Shown here: positions 1 to 7,364 of the stretch, in pieces
Layout: the number at the start of each line of letters is the position of its first letter
How positions within the stretch are numbered: the first letter of the stretch is position 1
Origin: JBBRLA01 sp038231615
GTDB lineage: Bacteria > Myxococcota_A > Polyangia > Palsa-1104 > JAEUJZ01
DNA length: 20,257 nt
Direction: 5' to 3'
Assembly (NCBI GenBank): GCA_038231615.1
Contig: JBBRLA010000067.1
Span: forward strand, 1-20,257
The notes under the pieces: generated by a model
Seen by the model: the letters and a program-made list of their open reading frames with translations, nothing else
Database searches by the model: none
What the model was told of the DNA's origin: nothing
Translations under genes and position numbers: made by a program

Positions 1-12
1 ATCTTGAGGCTC

Positions 13-588
13 ATGAGCGCCGTAGCCCTGAAGCAAACCACCCTCGAAGAGGATCTCGCCCATGAGCGGGCCTTCGAGGAAAAGCACGACTATGAAGGCG
101 GCCAGTTCATCGCCATGGCTGGCTGCAACCGTCGGCACGACGGCATCACCGGCAACCTGGTCTCGGCTCTGCGCCGGGCACTGGAAAGCAGCCCGTGCGA
201 TTCATTCACCGCGGACATGAAGGTCCACACGCCGGCCACCGGACGTTGGAAGTACCCAGACGCGAGCCTCGCCTGCGAGCCGGCTTTTTTCGACGCTGTC
301 GAGGACATGCTGATGAACCCGTGCGTCGTATTCGAGGTCTTGTCCGACTCGACCGAGGCCCATGATCGGGGCAAGAAGTTTGCGCTGTACCGCAGCATTC
401 CGAGTTTCCAAGAGTACGTCCTGGTATCGCAGCACCAGATGCTCGTCGAACACTACACCCGCCAAGCGGACGGGACATGGAACCTCAAAATCCTTCCGGC
501 TGGCGCAACACTCCGTCTGAATTGTGCGTCTGTGGAAATCCCGGTGCGGGCCCTGTATGCGAAGGTAAGAGTGGACGCGGCCCGATGA
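13..588 (+). CDS. Uma2 family (DUF820) endonuclease-like protein
   Basis: The 191-residue product matches the Uma2/DUF820 family, a PD-(D/E)XK nuclease-fold group common as stand-alone genes in cyanobacteria and other large bacterial genomes. The visible family landmarks, counted from this ATG, are the N-terminal substrate-like helix and the YxGGQFIAMAG stretch near residues 27-37. The YPD motif follows near 81-83, then VVFEVLS near 105-111, whose Glu is the likely second metal ligand, and DRGKKFALYR near 118-127. The set fits an intact active site. I chose the ATG at 13 over the TTG at 4 because MSAVALK is the usual family beginning and a GAGG lies just upstream. The cellular substrate of Uma2 proteins is not established. 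The gene runs close to the window edge, so its upstream context is unseen. Confidence 0.85.
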   Translation: MSAVALKQTTLEEDLAHERAFEEKHDYEGGQFIAMAGCNRRHDGITGNLVSALRRALESSPCDSFTADMKVHTPATGRWKYPDASLACEPAFFDAVEDMLMNPCVVFEVLSDSTEAHDRGKKFALYRSIPSFQEYVLVSQHQMLVEHYTRQADGTWNLKILPAGATLRLNCASVEIPVRALYAKVRVDAAR

Positions 589-630
589 GGGATAGGGCCT
601 TGAAATCCGGCGCGGAGGGCCCGGTCGCGC

Positions 631-639
631 TGCTATGAT
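631..639 (+). promoter_or_regulatory. Extended -10 promoter for the membrane protein gene
   Basis: TGCTATGAT is an extended -10 element (TGn plus TATGAT, 5 of 6 to consensus). No good -35 lies 16-18 bp upstream. Transcription would begin near 646, only about 5 nt before the ATG at 651, and no Shine-Dalgarno sequence fits in that space. The message would be nearly leaderless. Confidence 0.4.
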
Positions 640-650
640 GGGTCAGTTCC

Positions 651-1478
651 ATGCTTGAGAAGCTTATCGCCATGGTGGTGATTTTCTGCGTCCTGAGCCT
701 GATGGTCACCATCCTGCAGGAGGCCCTGCAGCAGCTCTTTTCCACCCGCGCCGTCTTCCTCTGGTACCACCTGCGGCGCCTCCTCCGCGACGTCGAAGGC
801 AACAAAGAGCGCGAGAACGAGATCGATCCGCGCCGCAACGGGCGCCTGATCCGCTGGCTGGGACAGGCCCGCATCCACACGGCCTATGGCCAGGTGCTCC
901 TGCATCCCATCACCAACCCCCTCGGCGTCGAGCTGCCGCAGCACGTCAACGCCCCCGACCTGTATCACGTGCTCAACCCCGCCGCCGTCCAGAAGCTCCT
1001 GGGACAGAGCAAGCCCGTGGACTTGCCCGAATTCCAGCGCTGGTATGACGCCCTGATGGCCTACGTCTCCGCCAGCTACCGCGGCAAGATGCGCCTGCTC
1101 GGGTTCTGCATCTCGCTTTTCGTGGTGGTCCTGGCCCACGCCGGCCTCGGGCGCATGTACCACGCCCTGGGCGATTCCCAGGTCCGCCACGGGCTCATCT
1201 CCGCGGTCGCCCACGACTTCGAGGACGGCCAGCAGAAGAACCTCGTCACCGCCAGCGAGGGGCTGCACCTGGGCTGGCACGACGTCGGCGAACTTCGCGC
1301 CAGCCTGCATCCCACCACCTGGTCCTTCCTCGGGTCCATCGGGGTGCTGGCCATGACCCTCCTGCTCAGCCTGGGCGCCCCATTCTGGTTCGAGATGCTG
1401 AACCGGGTGATGGCCCTGCGCTCCGGCAGCCAGCCGCCCTCCGTGACGCGGGACGACTTCACCACCCACCCAGTCTGA
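651..1478 (+). CDS. Uncharacterised membrane protein with three predicted helices
   Basis: This 275-residue protein is of unknown function. A hydrophobic helix begins almost at the first residue (about 4-22), a second lies at about 148-165 and a third at about 225-243. A charged, soluble stretch of roughly 100 residues separates the first two helices, and a shorter polar loop of about 60 residues separates the last two. After the third helix comes GAPFWFEMLNRVMALRSG. This ending is shared by many uncharacterised bacterial membrane proteins and may pack at the membrane surface. The start at 651 is the only in-frame ATG that keeps the first helix. There is no ribosome binding site, in line with the very short leader predicted from the extended -10 element. 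It stands alone between the Uma2 gene and a non-coding gap. No catalytic motif is visible. Confidence 0.75.
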   Translation: MLEKLIAMVVIFCVLSLMVTILQEALQQLFSTRAVFLWYHLRRLLRDVEGNKERENEIDPRRNGRLIRWLGQARIHTAYGQVLLHPITNPLGVELPQHVNAPDLYHVLNPAAVQKLLGQSKPVDLPEFQRWYDALMAYVSASYRGKMRLLGFCISLFVVVLAHAGLGRMYHALGDSQVRHGLISAVAHDFEDGQQKNLVTASEGLHLGWHDVGELRASLHPTTWSFLGSIGVLAMTLLLSLGAPFWFEMLNRVMALRSGSQPPSVTRDDFTTHPV

Positions 1479-1643
1479 CGCTCTGCCCTGACCCGACAGA
1501 CCCACCGCGTCATCGCCCATTCCCGAGGGTACCAAGGGTACGAAAGACGGGGTCCGCAGACCCGACAAAGGGGACCGGAGACCTCACTTCCACGGAACCC
1601 AACAAACCAGAAGAGAACAGAAGACCCCAGCCGGGCCCCTGTG
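1479..1643. other. Intergenic gap with a weak hairpin
   Basis: This convergent gap of 165 bp holds a short GGGTC-CGCA-GACCC hairpin at 1550-1563 without a T-run, followed by a purine-rich stretch. I see no convincing terminator or gene in it. Confidence 0.4.
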
Positions 1644-2192
1644 TCAGACCTGCCGGCTAACCTCTTCCTGTCGCACTTGCTCCCGCTGGCGCCGGATGCG
1701 ACGTTCGGTCACGACCCAGGTAGGCACCCCGAGGCCCGCGAAGACAACCGAGATCAGGCAGGCCTGGGCACCGACCAGCGTGTTCTCTAGGCCCTTTCCC
1801 AGTTCGCCGTCCCGATTATGCACCGCGGCAACGAAAAGATGCGCAAGTCCAATGAGTAACACCATCCATGCGGCCATGGAAAATCCGATCCCTATCCATC
1901 TGCGCAGTACGACAGTTTCGTCCGATGTGTACCAGATCGCGAGGCGCCGCAGGCGCCGCGGTCCATCGATCGCCGACCGGGAAGGAGCCCACATGCGCAA
2001 GAGCTTTCGCACTGCGAAATCCGCGACGCCCTCCCCGCGAAGCGGAGGTGACAGGGCGGCCCCCGCCCTGGTTGTTGCACCCTCGCGTGAGCCCTCCGCC
2101 TTTCCCCGGCCCCCCATAGCCCCTATAGCCCTTATAGGAAGAGAAAGCGGTTCAAACAGAGGTACAGAAATGCTGTCTAGCTCGTTCGTCAT
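1644..2192 (-). CDS. Small two-helix membrane protein with repeat-derived N-terminal region
   Basis: The C-terminal half reads as a real protein. It has one membrane helix (RWIGIGFSMAAWMVLLIGLA), a short charged loop, a second helix (LISVVFAGLGVPTWVV) and a basic, helical tail rich in Arg and Gln. The N-terminal half is different: most of the bases between 1935 and 2138 belong to palindromic and tandem repeats, and the encoded residues are low-complexity Gly/Arg/Ala. I give the ATG at 2192 as the longest sensible start. No Shine-Dalgarno precedes it, and the ATG at 1994, just inside the repeats, is an alternative giving a protein of about 116 residues. Either the repeats expanded an original N-terminus in frame or they displaced the original start. 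Function unknown. Confidence 0.5.
   Translation of the reverse strand: MTNELDSISVPLFEPLSLPIRAIGAMGGRGKAEGSREGATTRAGAALSPPLRGEGVADFAVRKLLRMWAPSRSAIDGPRRLRRLAIWYTSDETVVLRRWIGIGFSMAAWMVLLIGLAHLFVAAVHNRDGELGKGLENTLVGAQACLISVVFAGLGVPTWVVTERRIRRQREQVRQEEVSRQV
1935..1971 (+). repeat. Dispersed palindromic repeat, copy A
   Basis: The unit starts GATCGCGAGGCGCC and ends GGCGCCGCGGTCCATCGATC. GGCGCC/GGCGCC form the inner stem, and GATCG/CGATC can close the outer one. The same unit recurs at 4938-4973 (with a shorter relative at 4908-4937) and, more diverged, at 7238-7275, always in the same orientation. It lies inside the minus-strand membrane protein gene. Confidence 0.75.
2030..2138. repeat. Hairpins and 9-bp tandem repeat cluster
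   Basis: Three structures follow one another. At 2030-2048 CCTCCCCGC folds on GCGGAGG with a GAA loop. At 2052-2070 CAGGGCGG pairs perfectly with CCGCCCTG around a CCC loop. At about 2111-2138 there are three tandem units of the type CCC(C/T)(A/T)ATAG. Together with copy A they make up most of a 200-bp stretch. They look like REP-type mobile palindromes rather than a terminator, because no T-run follows. Confidence 0.6.
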
Positions 2193-2538
2193 GGGTGGTG
2201 TCTCAGGGTGGTTTACATCGTTTGTAGGAAGCAAATGCAAAGTTGATACCGCCCTTGGAATGGCCAGGAAACGCAGTGTCTTGTCTCACATCAGAGTTCT
2301 ACACACGACAGGCGGCCTGTCCAGATCACTCGGGCCACAAAGTGTAGTTTTCTACGCAACGCGCTGCGTCGAAACACAGAAGGCAAATGACACGATTCGT
2401 CATCGCCGCAAAGCGTCGCGGGCCCCGCCGGTCTTGCCGCACCTCGGCAAAGTCGCTTCATGGCCCCTTGACGCGGGCAATTGGTGTATGCTCTTCCACC
2501 CTTCATCCCGCTCCCCTGTACTGGAAGGATATCGATCC
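2193..2538. other. Intergenic region upstream of the ligase cassette
   Basis: About 345 bp lie between the divergent membrane protein gene and the ligase cassette. The region is richer in A and T than its surroundings and must hold promoters for both directions. The only suggestive pair is TTGACG at 2468 with TATGCT at 2487, but the 13-bp spacer is too short to trust. No RNA gene or coding signal is evident. Confidence 0.4.
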
Positions 2539-3159
2539 ATGGCACGTGCGCTAATTTTTACCATCGGTGGTCAGACGGTTTCATGCGGTGTGGACAAGGT
2601 AGACCGGCGAAAGCTCTATGGATTTCGCCGCCGCCAAGTGCTCGACGAGCAGAACCGGGCGTGCAAGCTGGGCCTGCTGTGCGAGGACGGGCACAGCCTG
2701 GTGGGACCGGGCGGCGTGGCCATGGCCTATATCGATCAAGAAGGCGACTGGGTCGATCGCGGCCAGTTGGTGGCCGTGGATGACCAGGGGAACCCGCTGC
2801 CCCTGATCCCTTCCAGCTATGACGGCCCAATCGCCCTCACGCAGCAGGTCACCCTGGACGATGCCGCCGCGCTGCTGGTGCGCGACGTCCTGCAGCTCGA
2901 CGGGGGCCCCGCGGACAGCCCGCTGCGCACCGCCATCGGGGAACAGATCTTCCGCTTTGTCTACTCCTACCGGGCAGACTACGCCGGCGAGGAGGCCTAT
3001 CTGATGAACACCCCCGACGGGCTCTTCGCCCTGATCGGAGACCGGGTCGAATATCATTTTGTCGGGCTGCAATCCGAGGCGCCTGTCGAGGCCGCCGGGG
3101 ACGCAGAAAATGACGACGACCTCGGCAAAGACGACGATCTCGACTTTGGCATGATGTGA
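2539..3159 (+). CDS. Conserved protein of unknown function, first gene of ligase cassette
   Basis: The 206-residue product has no recognised domain. The N-terminal half alternates short beta strands with DEQN, EDGH and PGG turns. The motif VDRRKLYGF lies near residues 21-29 and PSSYDGPIAL near 91-100. The C-terminus is an acidic tail (about 180-200) closed by DLDFGMM. From memory such proteins occur beside a divergent ATP-dependent ligase in other bacteria, but I know of no assigned function. The ATG at 2539 was chosen over much longer upstream readings because GGAAGG sits 10 nt before it and everything upstream looks non-coding. Thirteen bases separate its stop from the next gene, so the three genes are probably one transcript. 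An adaptor or end-binding role for the ligase is inference only. Confidence 0.8.
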   Translation: MARALIFTIGGQTVSCGVDKVDRRKLYGFRRRQVLDEQNRACKLGLLCEDGHSLVGPGGVAMAYIDQEGDWVDRGQLVAVDDQGNPLPLIPSSYDGPIALTQQVTLDDAAALLVRDVLQLDGGPADSPLRTAIGEQIFRFVYSYRADYAGEEAYLMNTPDGLFALIGDRVEYHFVGLQSEAPVEAAGDAENDDDLGKDDDLDFGMM

Positions 3160-3172
3160 GAGTGAGGAGCCC

Positions 3173-3883
3173 ATGCGGACCATCCACCTGACCAACGACA
3201 AGAAGCGCAACGCCCAGGTCGGCTTCGAGTCGATTCACACGGAGCAGCGCGTCATCTTCCATGCCCCCGATGGCCACAAGGCGCGAAACGTGCGCTTCCT
3301 CAAGGCCACCCTGGAGCAGTCCGCCGAGGCGCTGCTTTCCCGCGCCGGCAGCCCCGACGCCCTGTCCAGGGGGCTTGTCGAGGGCGACCCCGAGATCGAC
3401 ATGGAGCGGGTCGGCAGGCAGCTCGGCGCCGCGGATCGGGTGCTTTTGTCCCCCGAGGGGCACGTCATCCACTCCGCCCGGATCGAGGAGATCCTGTACA
3501 ATCCGGACGGCAGCGAACGGGAGCGGCGGGCGCCGGTGATCACCGATGCCAACATCGACCTGGACACGCCGCTGGCGTGGACCGGGAAGCTCTTCCCGCG
3601 CAAGGAGGTGCTGCGCAAGTTCGTGTTGCAGCGCAAGGCGCAGATCATGCACGTCAACGGCCTGACCTTCGACTTCCTTTATGAGATGGCCAAGAACCTT
3701 CACGAGAAGGACCACATGCTGCTTTTGGGCGGCGGGCCGCGCGGCAACCTGCCCCTGGTCTTTCAGCGGGGCGGCGGGACCTATCGCGGCTTCCTGGAGG
3801 GCCGCATTCAAGGGGAGAAATACTGCCTGATGCTGCACCTCAGCAATCTGGAACTCAAGGCGACGCCGAAGGCCGCGGAGTAG
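3173..3883 (+). CDS. Conserved protein of unknown function, second gene of ligase cassette
   Basis: The 236-residue soluble protein has no signal peptide or membrane segment and no domain I can name. It starts MRTIHLTND. Distinct stretches are RVIFHAPDGHKARNVRFLK near residues 25-43, VNGLTFDFLYEMAKNLHEK near 162-180, and a glycine-rich loop (LLLGGGPRGNLPLVFQRGG) near 184-202. It ends in LHLSNLELK. A GAGGAG ribosome binding site sits just before the ATG. It lies 13 bp after the first cassette gene and 4 bp before the ligase gene, so co-translation is likely. The basic middle part could contact nucleic acid, but this is a guess. I cannot exclude a distant relation to a known repair factor; Ku is not evident. 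Confidence 0.8.
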   Translation: MRTIHLTNDKKRNAQVGFESIHTEQRVIFHAPDGHKARNVRFLKATLEQSAEALLSRAGSPDALSRGLVEGDPEIDMERVGRQLGAADRVLLSPEGHVIHSARIEEILYNPDGSERERRAPVITDANIDLDTPLAWTGKLFPRKEVLRKFVLQRKAQIMHVNGLTFDFLYEMAKNLHEKDHMLLLGGGPRGNLPLVFQRGGGTYRGFLEGRIQGEKYCLMLHLSNLELKATPKAAE

Positions 3884-3887
3884 AACC

Positions 3888-5429
3888 ATGCCGACCTGCT
3901 ACGACGAAAAGCGCCTCTCCGCCCGTGCCGGCGGGATGCGCGTCTCTTCCATCGGCGCGCTGACCGACACCGCGCTTTCCTCTCGCCTCTTTGGGTACAA
4001 GACCGGCACGGCGCGACGCTTCTTCTCCCTGGGCGAGTCCGACATCGCCACCCGTCTGCCCCCGGGGCAGCTCTGGGTCAGCCGCAAGCTGGATGGGGAA
4101 TGCACTTTCCTGTACCACACCAAGGACGAGACGATCCTGGTCTCTCCCACCGGCAGGGTCATCGTGGGCAGCAAACCCGCCGCCGAGGCACGACGGCGGC
4201 TGCTGGCGGCCAAGGTGGAGCGGGCCATCGTCCCCGGGGAATTGTATGTCGCCCAGAAGGGCCGGGAGCGGGCCCATGACGTGCCACGGGCCCTGGCCGA
4301 GGGGGCCACCAAGGACCTCGTCGATGCGCTGCGTTTTGCTCCTTATGATCTGATCGAGGTCGGGACCGAGCAGGCCATCACCTGGCCCTACGAGCAGCGC
4401 CTGAAGACCCTGCGCGAATGGTTCGGGACCGAGGCGGGACCGGTCCACGTGGTACACACCGAGGCGGTCAAGGGCAGCACCGAGGTCAAGGATCGCTATG
4501 AAAACTGGGTGATCGGCGAGGGGGCCGAAGGGCTGGTGGTGCGCTGCGAGCAGCCGGTGGCCTACAAGATCAAGCCCTGGCAGACGCTCGACGTGGCGGT
4601 GATCGGCTATGTCGAGGGGCGCGAGGACAAGACCGGCACCATTCGCGAGCTGCTGGTGGCGGTGCTGCGTCCCGGTGGGCTTTTTCACATCCTCGGCAGC
4701 GTCGGCGGCGGCTTCACCGAAGAGGAGCGCCAGAGCTTCCTTTGCACCCTCAAGACCCTGGACGCCCCGTCGGAGTACGTGGAGACCAACCGCAACTACT
4801 TCGCCTACCAGATGGTGCGTCCCGAACTGGTCATCCAGGTGCGGGCGAACGATCTATTGCAGGAGGACAGCCGCGGCAGGCCTACACAGCAGATGGTGCT
4901 GCGTTTCGATCGCGAAGCGCGAAGCGCCGCGGTGATCGATCGCGAAGCGCCGGAGGCGCCGCGGTCCATCGACGGATCCGACGGGGAGATGGAGACCGGC
5001 TGGCGCATCGTGCGCAAGCTGCCCCTGTGCAGCCTGCTCTTCCCGGTGTTCGAGCGGGTGCGTACGGACAAGCAGGTCAGCGAGCAGGACTGCGGGCTGC
5101 GCCAGGTTACCGACCTCTTTGTCGTGCCCGACGCCGACGTGGTGGCGGCGCCGGTGCAGATGCAGCCCTCGGCCCTCTTGCGCCGGGAAGTGTATACCAA
5201 GACCACCAAGGGCGCGACGGCGGTGCGCAAGCTGGTGGTGTGGAAAACCAACAAGGAGCAGGCGGACCCCCTTTATCCCGCCTACGTGCTGCATTTCACC
5301 GACTTCAGCCCCGGACGCGCCGACATGCTCCAGCGCGAGGTGCGGGTCGCTCACTCCGCCGAGCGCATCAACGCCCTGGCAGAAGAGATGCTGGCGGAAA
5401 ACATCAAGAAGGGCTGGACCAAGGCCTGA
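3888..5429 (+). CDS. Divergent ATP-dependent polynucleotide ligase
   Basis: The 513-residue protein carries the nucleotidyltransferase motifs of ATP-dependent DNA/RNA ligases in order. Motif I is SRKLDGE, with the adenylated Lys at 67. GELYV lies near 117-121 (motif III), APYDLIEV near 151-158, EGLVVR at 214-219 (motif IV) and YKIKP at 226-230 (motif V). An OB-fold stretch follows (about 234-290), then a C-terminal region of about 200 residues unlike the LigC or LigD accessory domains I know. The enzyme should adenylate itself with ATP and seal nicks or RNA ends; which substrate is not visible. GGAG lies 7 nt before the ATG, 4 bp after the preceding stop. Residues 341-363 are encoded by a dispersed palindromic repeat inserted in frame. 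Confidence 0.85.
   Translation: MPTCYDEKRLSARAGGMRVSSIGALTDTALSSRLFGYKTGTARRFFSLGESDIATRLPPGQLWVSRKLDGECTFLYHTKDETILVSPTGRVIVGSKPAAEARRRLLAAKVERAIVPGELYVAQKGRERAHDVPRALAEGATKDLVDALRFAPYDLIEVGTEQAITWPYEQRLKTLREWFGTEAGPVHVVHTEAVKGSTEVKDRYENWVIGEGAEGLVVRCEQPVAYKIKPWQTLDVAVIGYVEGREDKTGTIRELLVAVLRPGGLFHILGSVGGGFTEEERQSFLCTLKTLDAPSEYVETNRNYFAYQMVRPELVIQVRANDLLQEDSRGRPTQQMVLRFDREARSAAVIDREAPEAPRSIDGSDGEMETGWRIVRKLPLCSLLFPVFERVRTDKQVSEQDCGLRQVTDLFVVPDADVVAAPVQMQPSALLRREVYTKTTKGATAVRKLVVWKTNKEQADPLYPAYVLHFTDFSPGRADMLQREVRVAHSAERINALAEEMLAENIKKGWTKA
4908..4973 (+). repeat. Dispersed palindromic repeat, two tandem copies inside the ligase gene
   Basis: A shortened unit (4908-4937) is followed directly by a full unit (4938-4973) that matches copy A at 1935-1971 at nearly every base. 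Both begin GATCGCGAAGCGC. The insert is a multiple of three and free of stops. It adds about 23 residues (DREARS, then DREAPEAPRSIDG) between two conserved-looking strands of the ligase C-terminal region. Confidence 0.8.
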
Positions 5430-5461
5430 ATCGTTGGGGTCATCATCGGCAGGTTCGACGA

Positions 5462-6364
5462 TCACCTGACGGTCTGAGCCGGCCTTGGGGGCGGCCAGGT
5501 CCCCCCGGCGAGGATGATCGCGCAGTCGGCGTGAAACGCCTCGTTGCGAAAGCGGTCCCGGGCACGCTCCACTGCCGCGGTGCCAGCATCGTCGGGCAGG
5601 CCGAGCAGCGGCAGCAGCCAGACCATCTGCCGCGCCGCCAGGAAATCCGCCGTGCCCGGCAGCTCGAAGGTCAGTGTGTCCGCCAGATAGCCCCGGTCGG
5701 TCTCCGAGAGCATCACCGCGATGTCGGGCGGCGGATCACAACGCTGGACCAGCCGGTACAGGGCCTCGGCCACATCCCCCAGGTAGGCGCGGAACGCCTG
5801 CACCCCCAGGGTCTTGCCGGCCTGCTGCAAGGTCTCGATAAAGCGCGAGAAGAGCGGCAAAAGTCCCGGCACAAGGTCCGCCGGCCTGCCGATGGTGGCC
5901 AGGGCCCGGGTGGACTGCCTCACCAGCAGCGGATCGGCCTCGGGAAGGCAGAGCGGCGCGGGGCCGTCCCGCAGAAGGATCACCCCGGATGCGAGGATGG
6001 CCCCGGCGGGCCCCCCCAATCGTCCGGCGTACCCCGAAAGCGCCAAAAGGGCGAAGGGCTCCCGGGTGGACAGACGCAGAAGGCCCAGGGCGGCGTGCAT
6101 CGCCGCGTGCTCGCTGCCCGGCCTGGCCGGCTGCGGGTCGGCCACCTCCAGCATGTTGGACAGACGGACCAGGGTCGCCCCCCGCTCCCCATGCTGGATG
6201 ATGGCCTCCAGAAGCGGCAGGCGAGGCAGCGGGCCCCGGCGCTGCACTTCGGCGGCCACCAGGGAAAGCGGCACGTCGTGGGGGTGGCCATGGACCTGCA
6301 CCTGCACACTGGCGCGGCCGGTGCCGGTGAAACCCCCGCCGGTAAGACCCGGGTTGCGGTTCAT
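5462..6364 (-). CDS. Unknown helical protein, second gene of a two-gene operon
   Basis: The 300-residue product is Ala/Leu/Arg-rich and probably mostly helical, with no signal peptide and no family that I recognise. The N-terminus has a Gly-rich start followed by a strand-like VQVQVHGHPHDVPLSLVAAE. The rest could be an armadillo/HEAT-type array. Its ATG lies in an ATGA overlap with the stop of the upstream gene, which decides the start over the longer in-frame reading. Its stop is 32 bp from the convergent ligase stop, with no terminator between. The pairing suggests a partner of the exported repeat protein. Confidence 0.7.
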   Translation of the reverse strand: MNRNPGLTGGGFTGTGRASVQVQVHGHPHDVPLSLVAAEVQRRGPLPRLPLLEAIIQHGERGATLVRLSNMLEVADPQPARPGSEHAAMHAALGLLRLSTREPFALLALSGYAGRLGGPAGAILASGVILLRDGPAPLCLPEADPLLVRQSTRALATIGRPADLVPGLLPLFSRFIETLQQAGKTLGVQAFRAYLGDVAEALYRLVQRCDPPPDIAVMLSETDRGYLADTLTFELPGTADFLAARQMVWLLPLLGLPDDAGTAAVERARDRFRNEAFHADCAIILAGGTWPPPRPAQTVR

Positions 6365-7209
6365 CGGCGTTCTTTGGCCGGGCGCTGTCGCGGGCCGCGC
6401 AAGGCGGACAGGAGCGCGCGATCCGCGGACGTGCCCAGGCGGCGCAGGCAGCCTCCCAATCGCTGCCTGTCTTCCAGGGACAGGCCGCTCTGGGGCGCCG
6501 CCAGGGAACGGGCGCGCTCGGCCCACGACGGCTGGGGGCGGGCCGCGGACACCTCGCAAAGCACTGCCACCGCGGCGGCGGCCAGGGCCGCATCCTCCCC
6601 CCGCGCCAGCGAGGACAGGCCCTCGCCCTCTGGCTCCCCGATCCGCCCAAAAAGACCTCCGAGCCCCGCCAGCGCCGCGTCCCGCACCACCGGGTCCTGC
6701 CCCCGGGCCAGCGCCAGCAGTTCAGGCGCTCGCGCCAGGCCCCCGGGCAGCGCCACCGCGGCCTCTACCAGATGCCCGCGCAGGGGCGGTGCCAGCGCCG
6801 CGTCCCCCGCCAGACGCAGAAAGGCCGCCGCCGCCCGGGGCAGCTCGTCGCCGCCCACCTCGTCCCCCGAGGGCAGCCCGCGTCCGATGCCCTGGCACAG
6901 GTGGGACGCGGCCTCCACGGCGGCCTCCTGCACCTCCTTTTCGCGGGTCTGTTCCAGCAGGTCCGAAAGCGGCAGCAGCGCCGACGCCGCCAGCTCCGGG
7001 TGCCGCGCCCCAGAGAGCGAGAGCCCCCGCAGGGCCGCCACCCGCTGCCCTTTGTTGCCAGCGGCTGCGATGAGCAGCAGCCGCGATGGGCCCAGGCGCG
7101 TGGCCAGGCGCTCCAGTTCTACCTCGTCGTGGCGCATGGCGTACAGGTCCGGCGCCCGCGGCAGCACCACCTGAGGCAGGAGCCACACGACCCATGCAAG
7201 GAGGCTCAT
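6361..7209 (-). CDS. HEAT-repeat-like exported protein
   Basis: The 282-residue protein starts with a short hydrophobic segment (residues 1-18) that could be a signal peptide or an anchor. The rest is a run of amphipathic Ala/Leu helices with the spacing of HEAT or PBS-lyase repeats, for example PVVRDAALAGLGGLF near 190. Such proteins are scaffolds and have no active site. GGAAGGGG lies about 8 nt before the ATG. The stop overlaps the next gene in ATGA, so the two are translationally coupled. The operon is divergent from lexA and shares its upstream region, which contains a palindromic repeat. HEAT-like is my reading of helix periodicity, not of a precise consensus. Confidence 0.7.
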   Translation of the reverse strand: MSLLAWVVWLLPQVVLPRAPDLYAMRHDEVELERLATRLGPSRLLLIAAAGNKGQRVAALRGLSLSGARHPELAASALLPLSDLLEQTREKEVQEAAVEAASHLCQGIGRGLPSGDEVGGDELPRAAAAFLRLAGDAALAPPLRGHLVEAAVALPGGLARAPELLALARGQDPVVRDAALAGLGGLFGRIGEPEGEGLSSLARGEDAALAAAAVAVLCEVSAARPQPSWAERARSLAAPQSGLSLEDRQRLGGCLRRLGTSADRALLSALRGPRQRPAKERR

Positions 7210-7232
7210 CGGACGTCCCCTTCCGGGGCCTT

Positions 7233-7275
7233 TTCATCTATCGCGAAGCGCCCCTTTGGCCGCGGTTCATCTATC
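7233..7275 (+). repeat. Dispersed palindromic repeat, copy C, flanked by a 10-bp direct repeat
   Basis: CTATCGCGAAGCGCC and GGCCGCGGTTCATCTATC match the other copies with a changed centre (CCTTT). TTCATCTATC occurs at both ends (7233-7242 and 7266-7275), and an inverted GATAGAT lies at 7305-7311. This copy is intergenic, between lexA and the HEAT-like operon. Confidence 0.65.
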
Positions 7276-7364
7276 AGCATGGTTTGCAGCCTGCGCACGC
7301 GGCCTTGATAGATCACTTTAACCGTCGGGGGCAAGGATGCAAGCCCGGCCATCGCAGGAATCGT

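Noticed and set aside
600..639. TTGAAA and TATGAT as a standard promoter
   Set aside because: The spacer is 28 bp; only the extended -10 reading is kept.
2468..2492. TTGACG and TATGCT as promoter of the ligase cassette
   Set aside because: The spacer is 13 bp, too short for a sigma-70-type promoter.
1696..2538. A long N-terminal extension of the first ligase-cassette protein
   Set aside because: The stretch before 2539 is low-complexity and antisense to the membrane protein. GGAAGG before the ATG at 2539 marks the real start.
2539..3159. Ku-type end-binding protein
   Set aside because: MARAL at the start and a ligase neighbour suggested it, but length, core motifs and the rest of the sequence do not fit Ku.
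4742..7174. An 810-residue plus-strand open frame
   Set aside because: It overlaps the ligase end and lies antisense to the HEAT-like operon. It has no start signal and no domain features.
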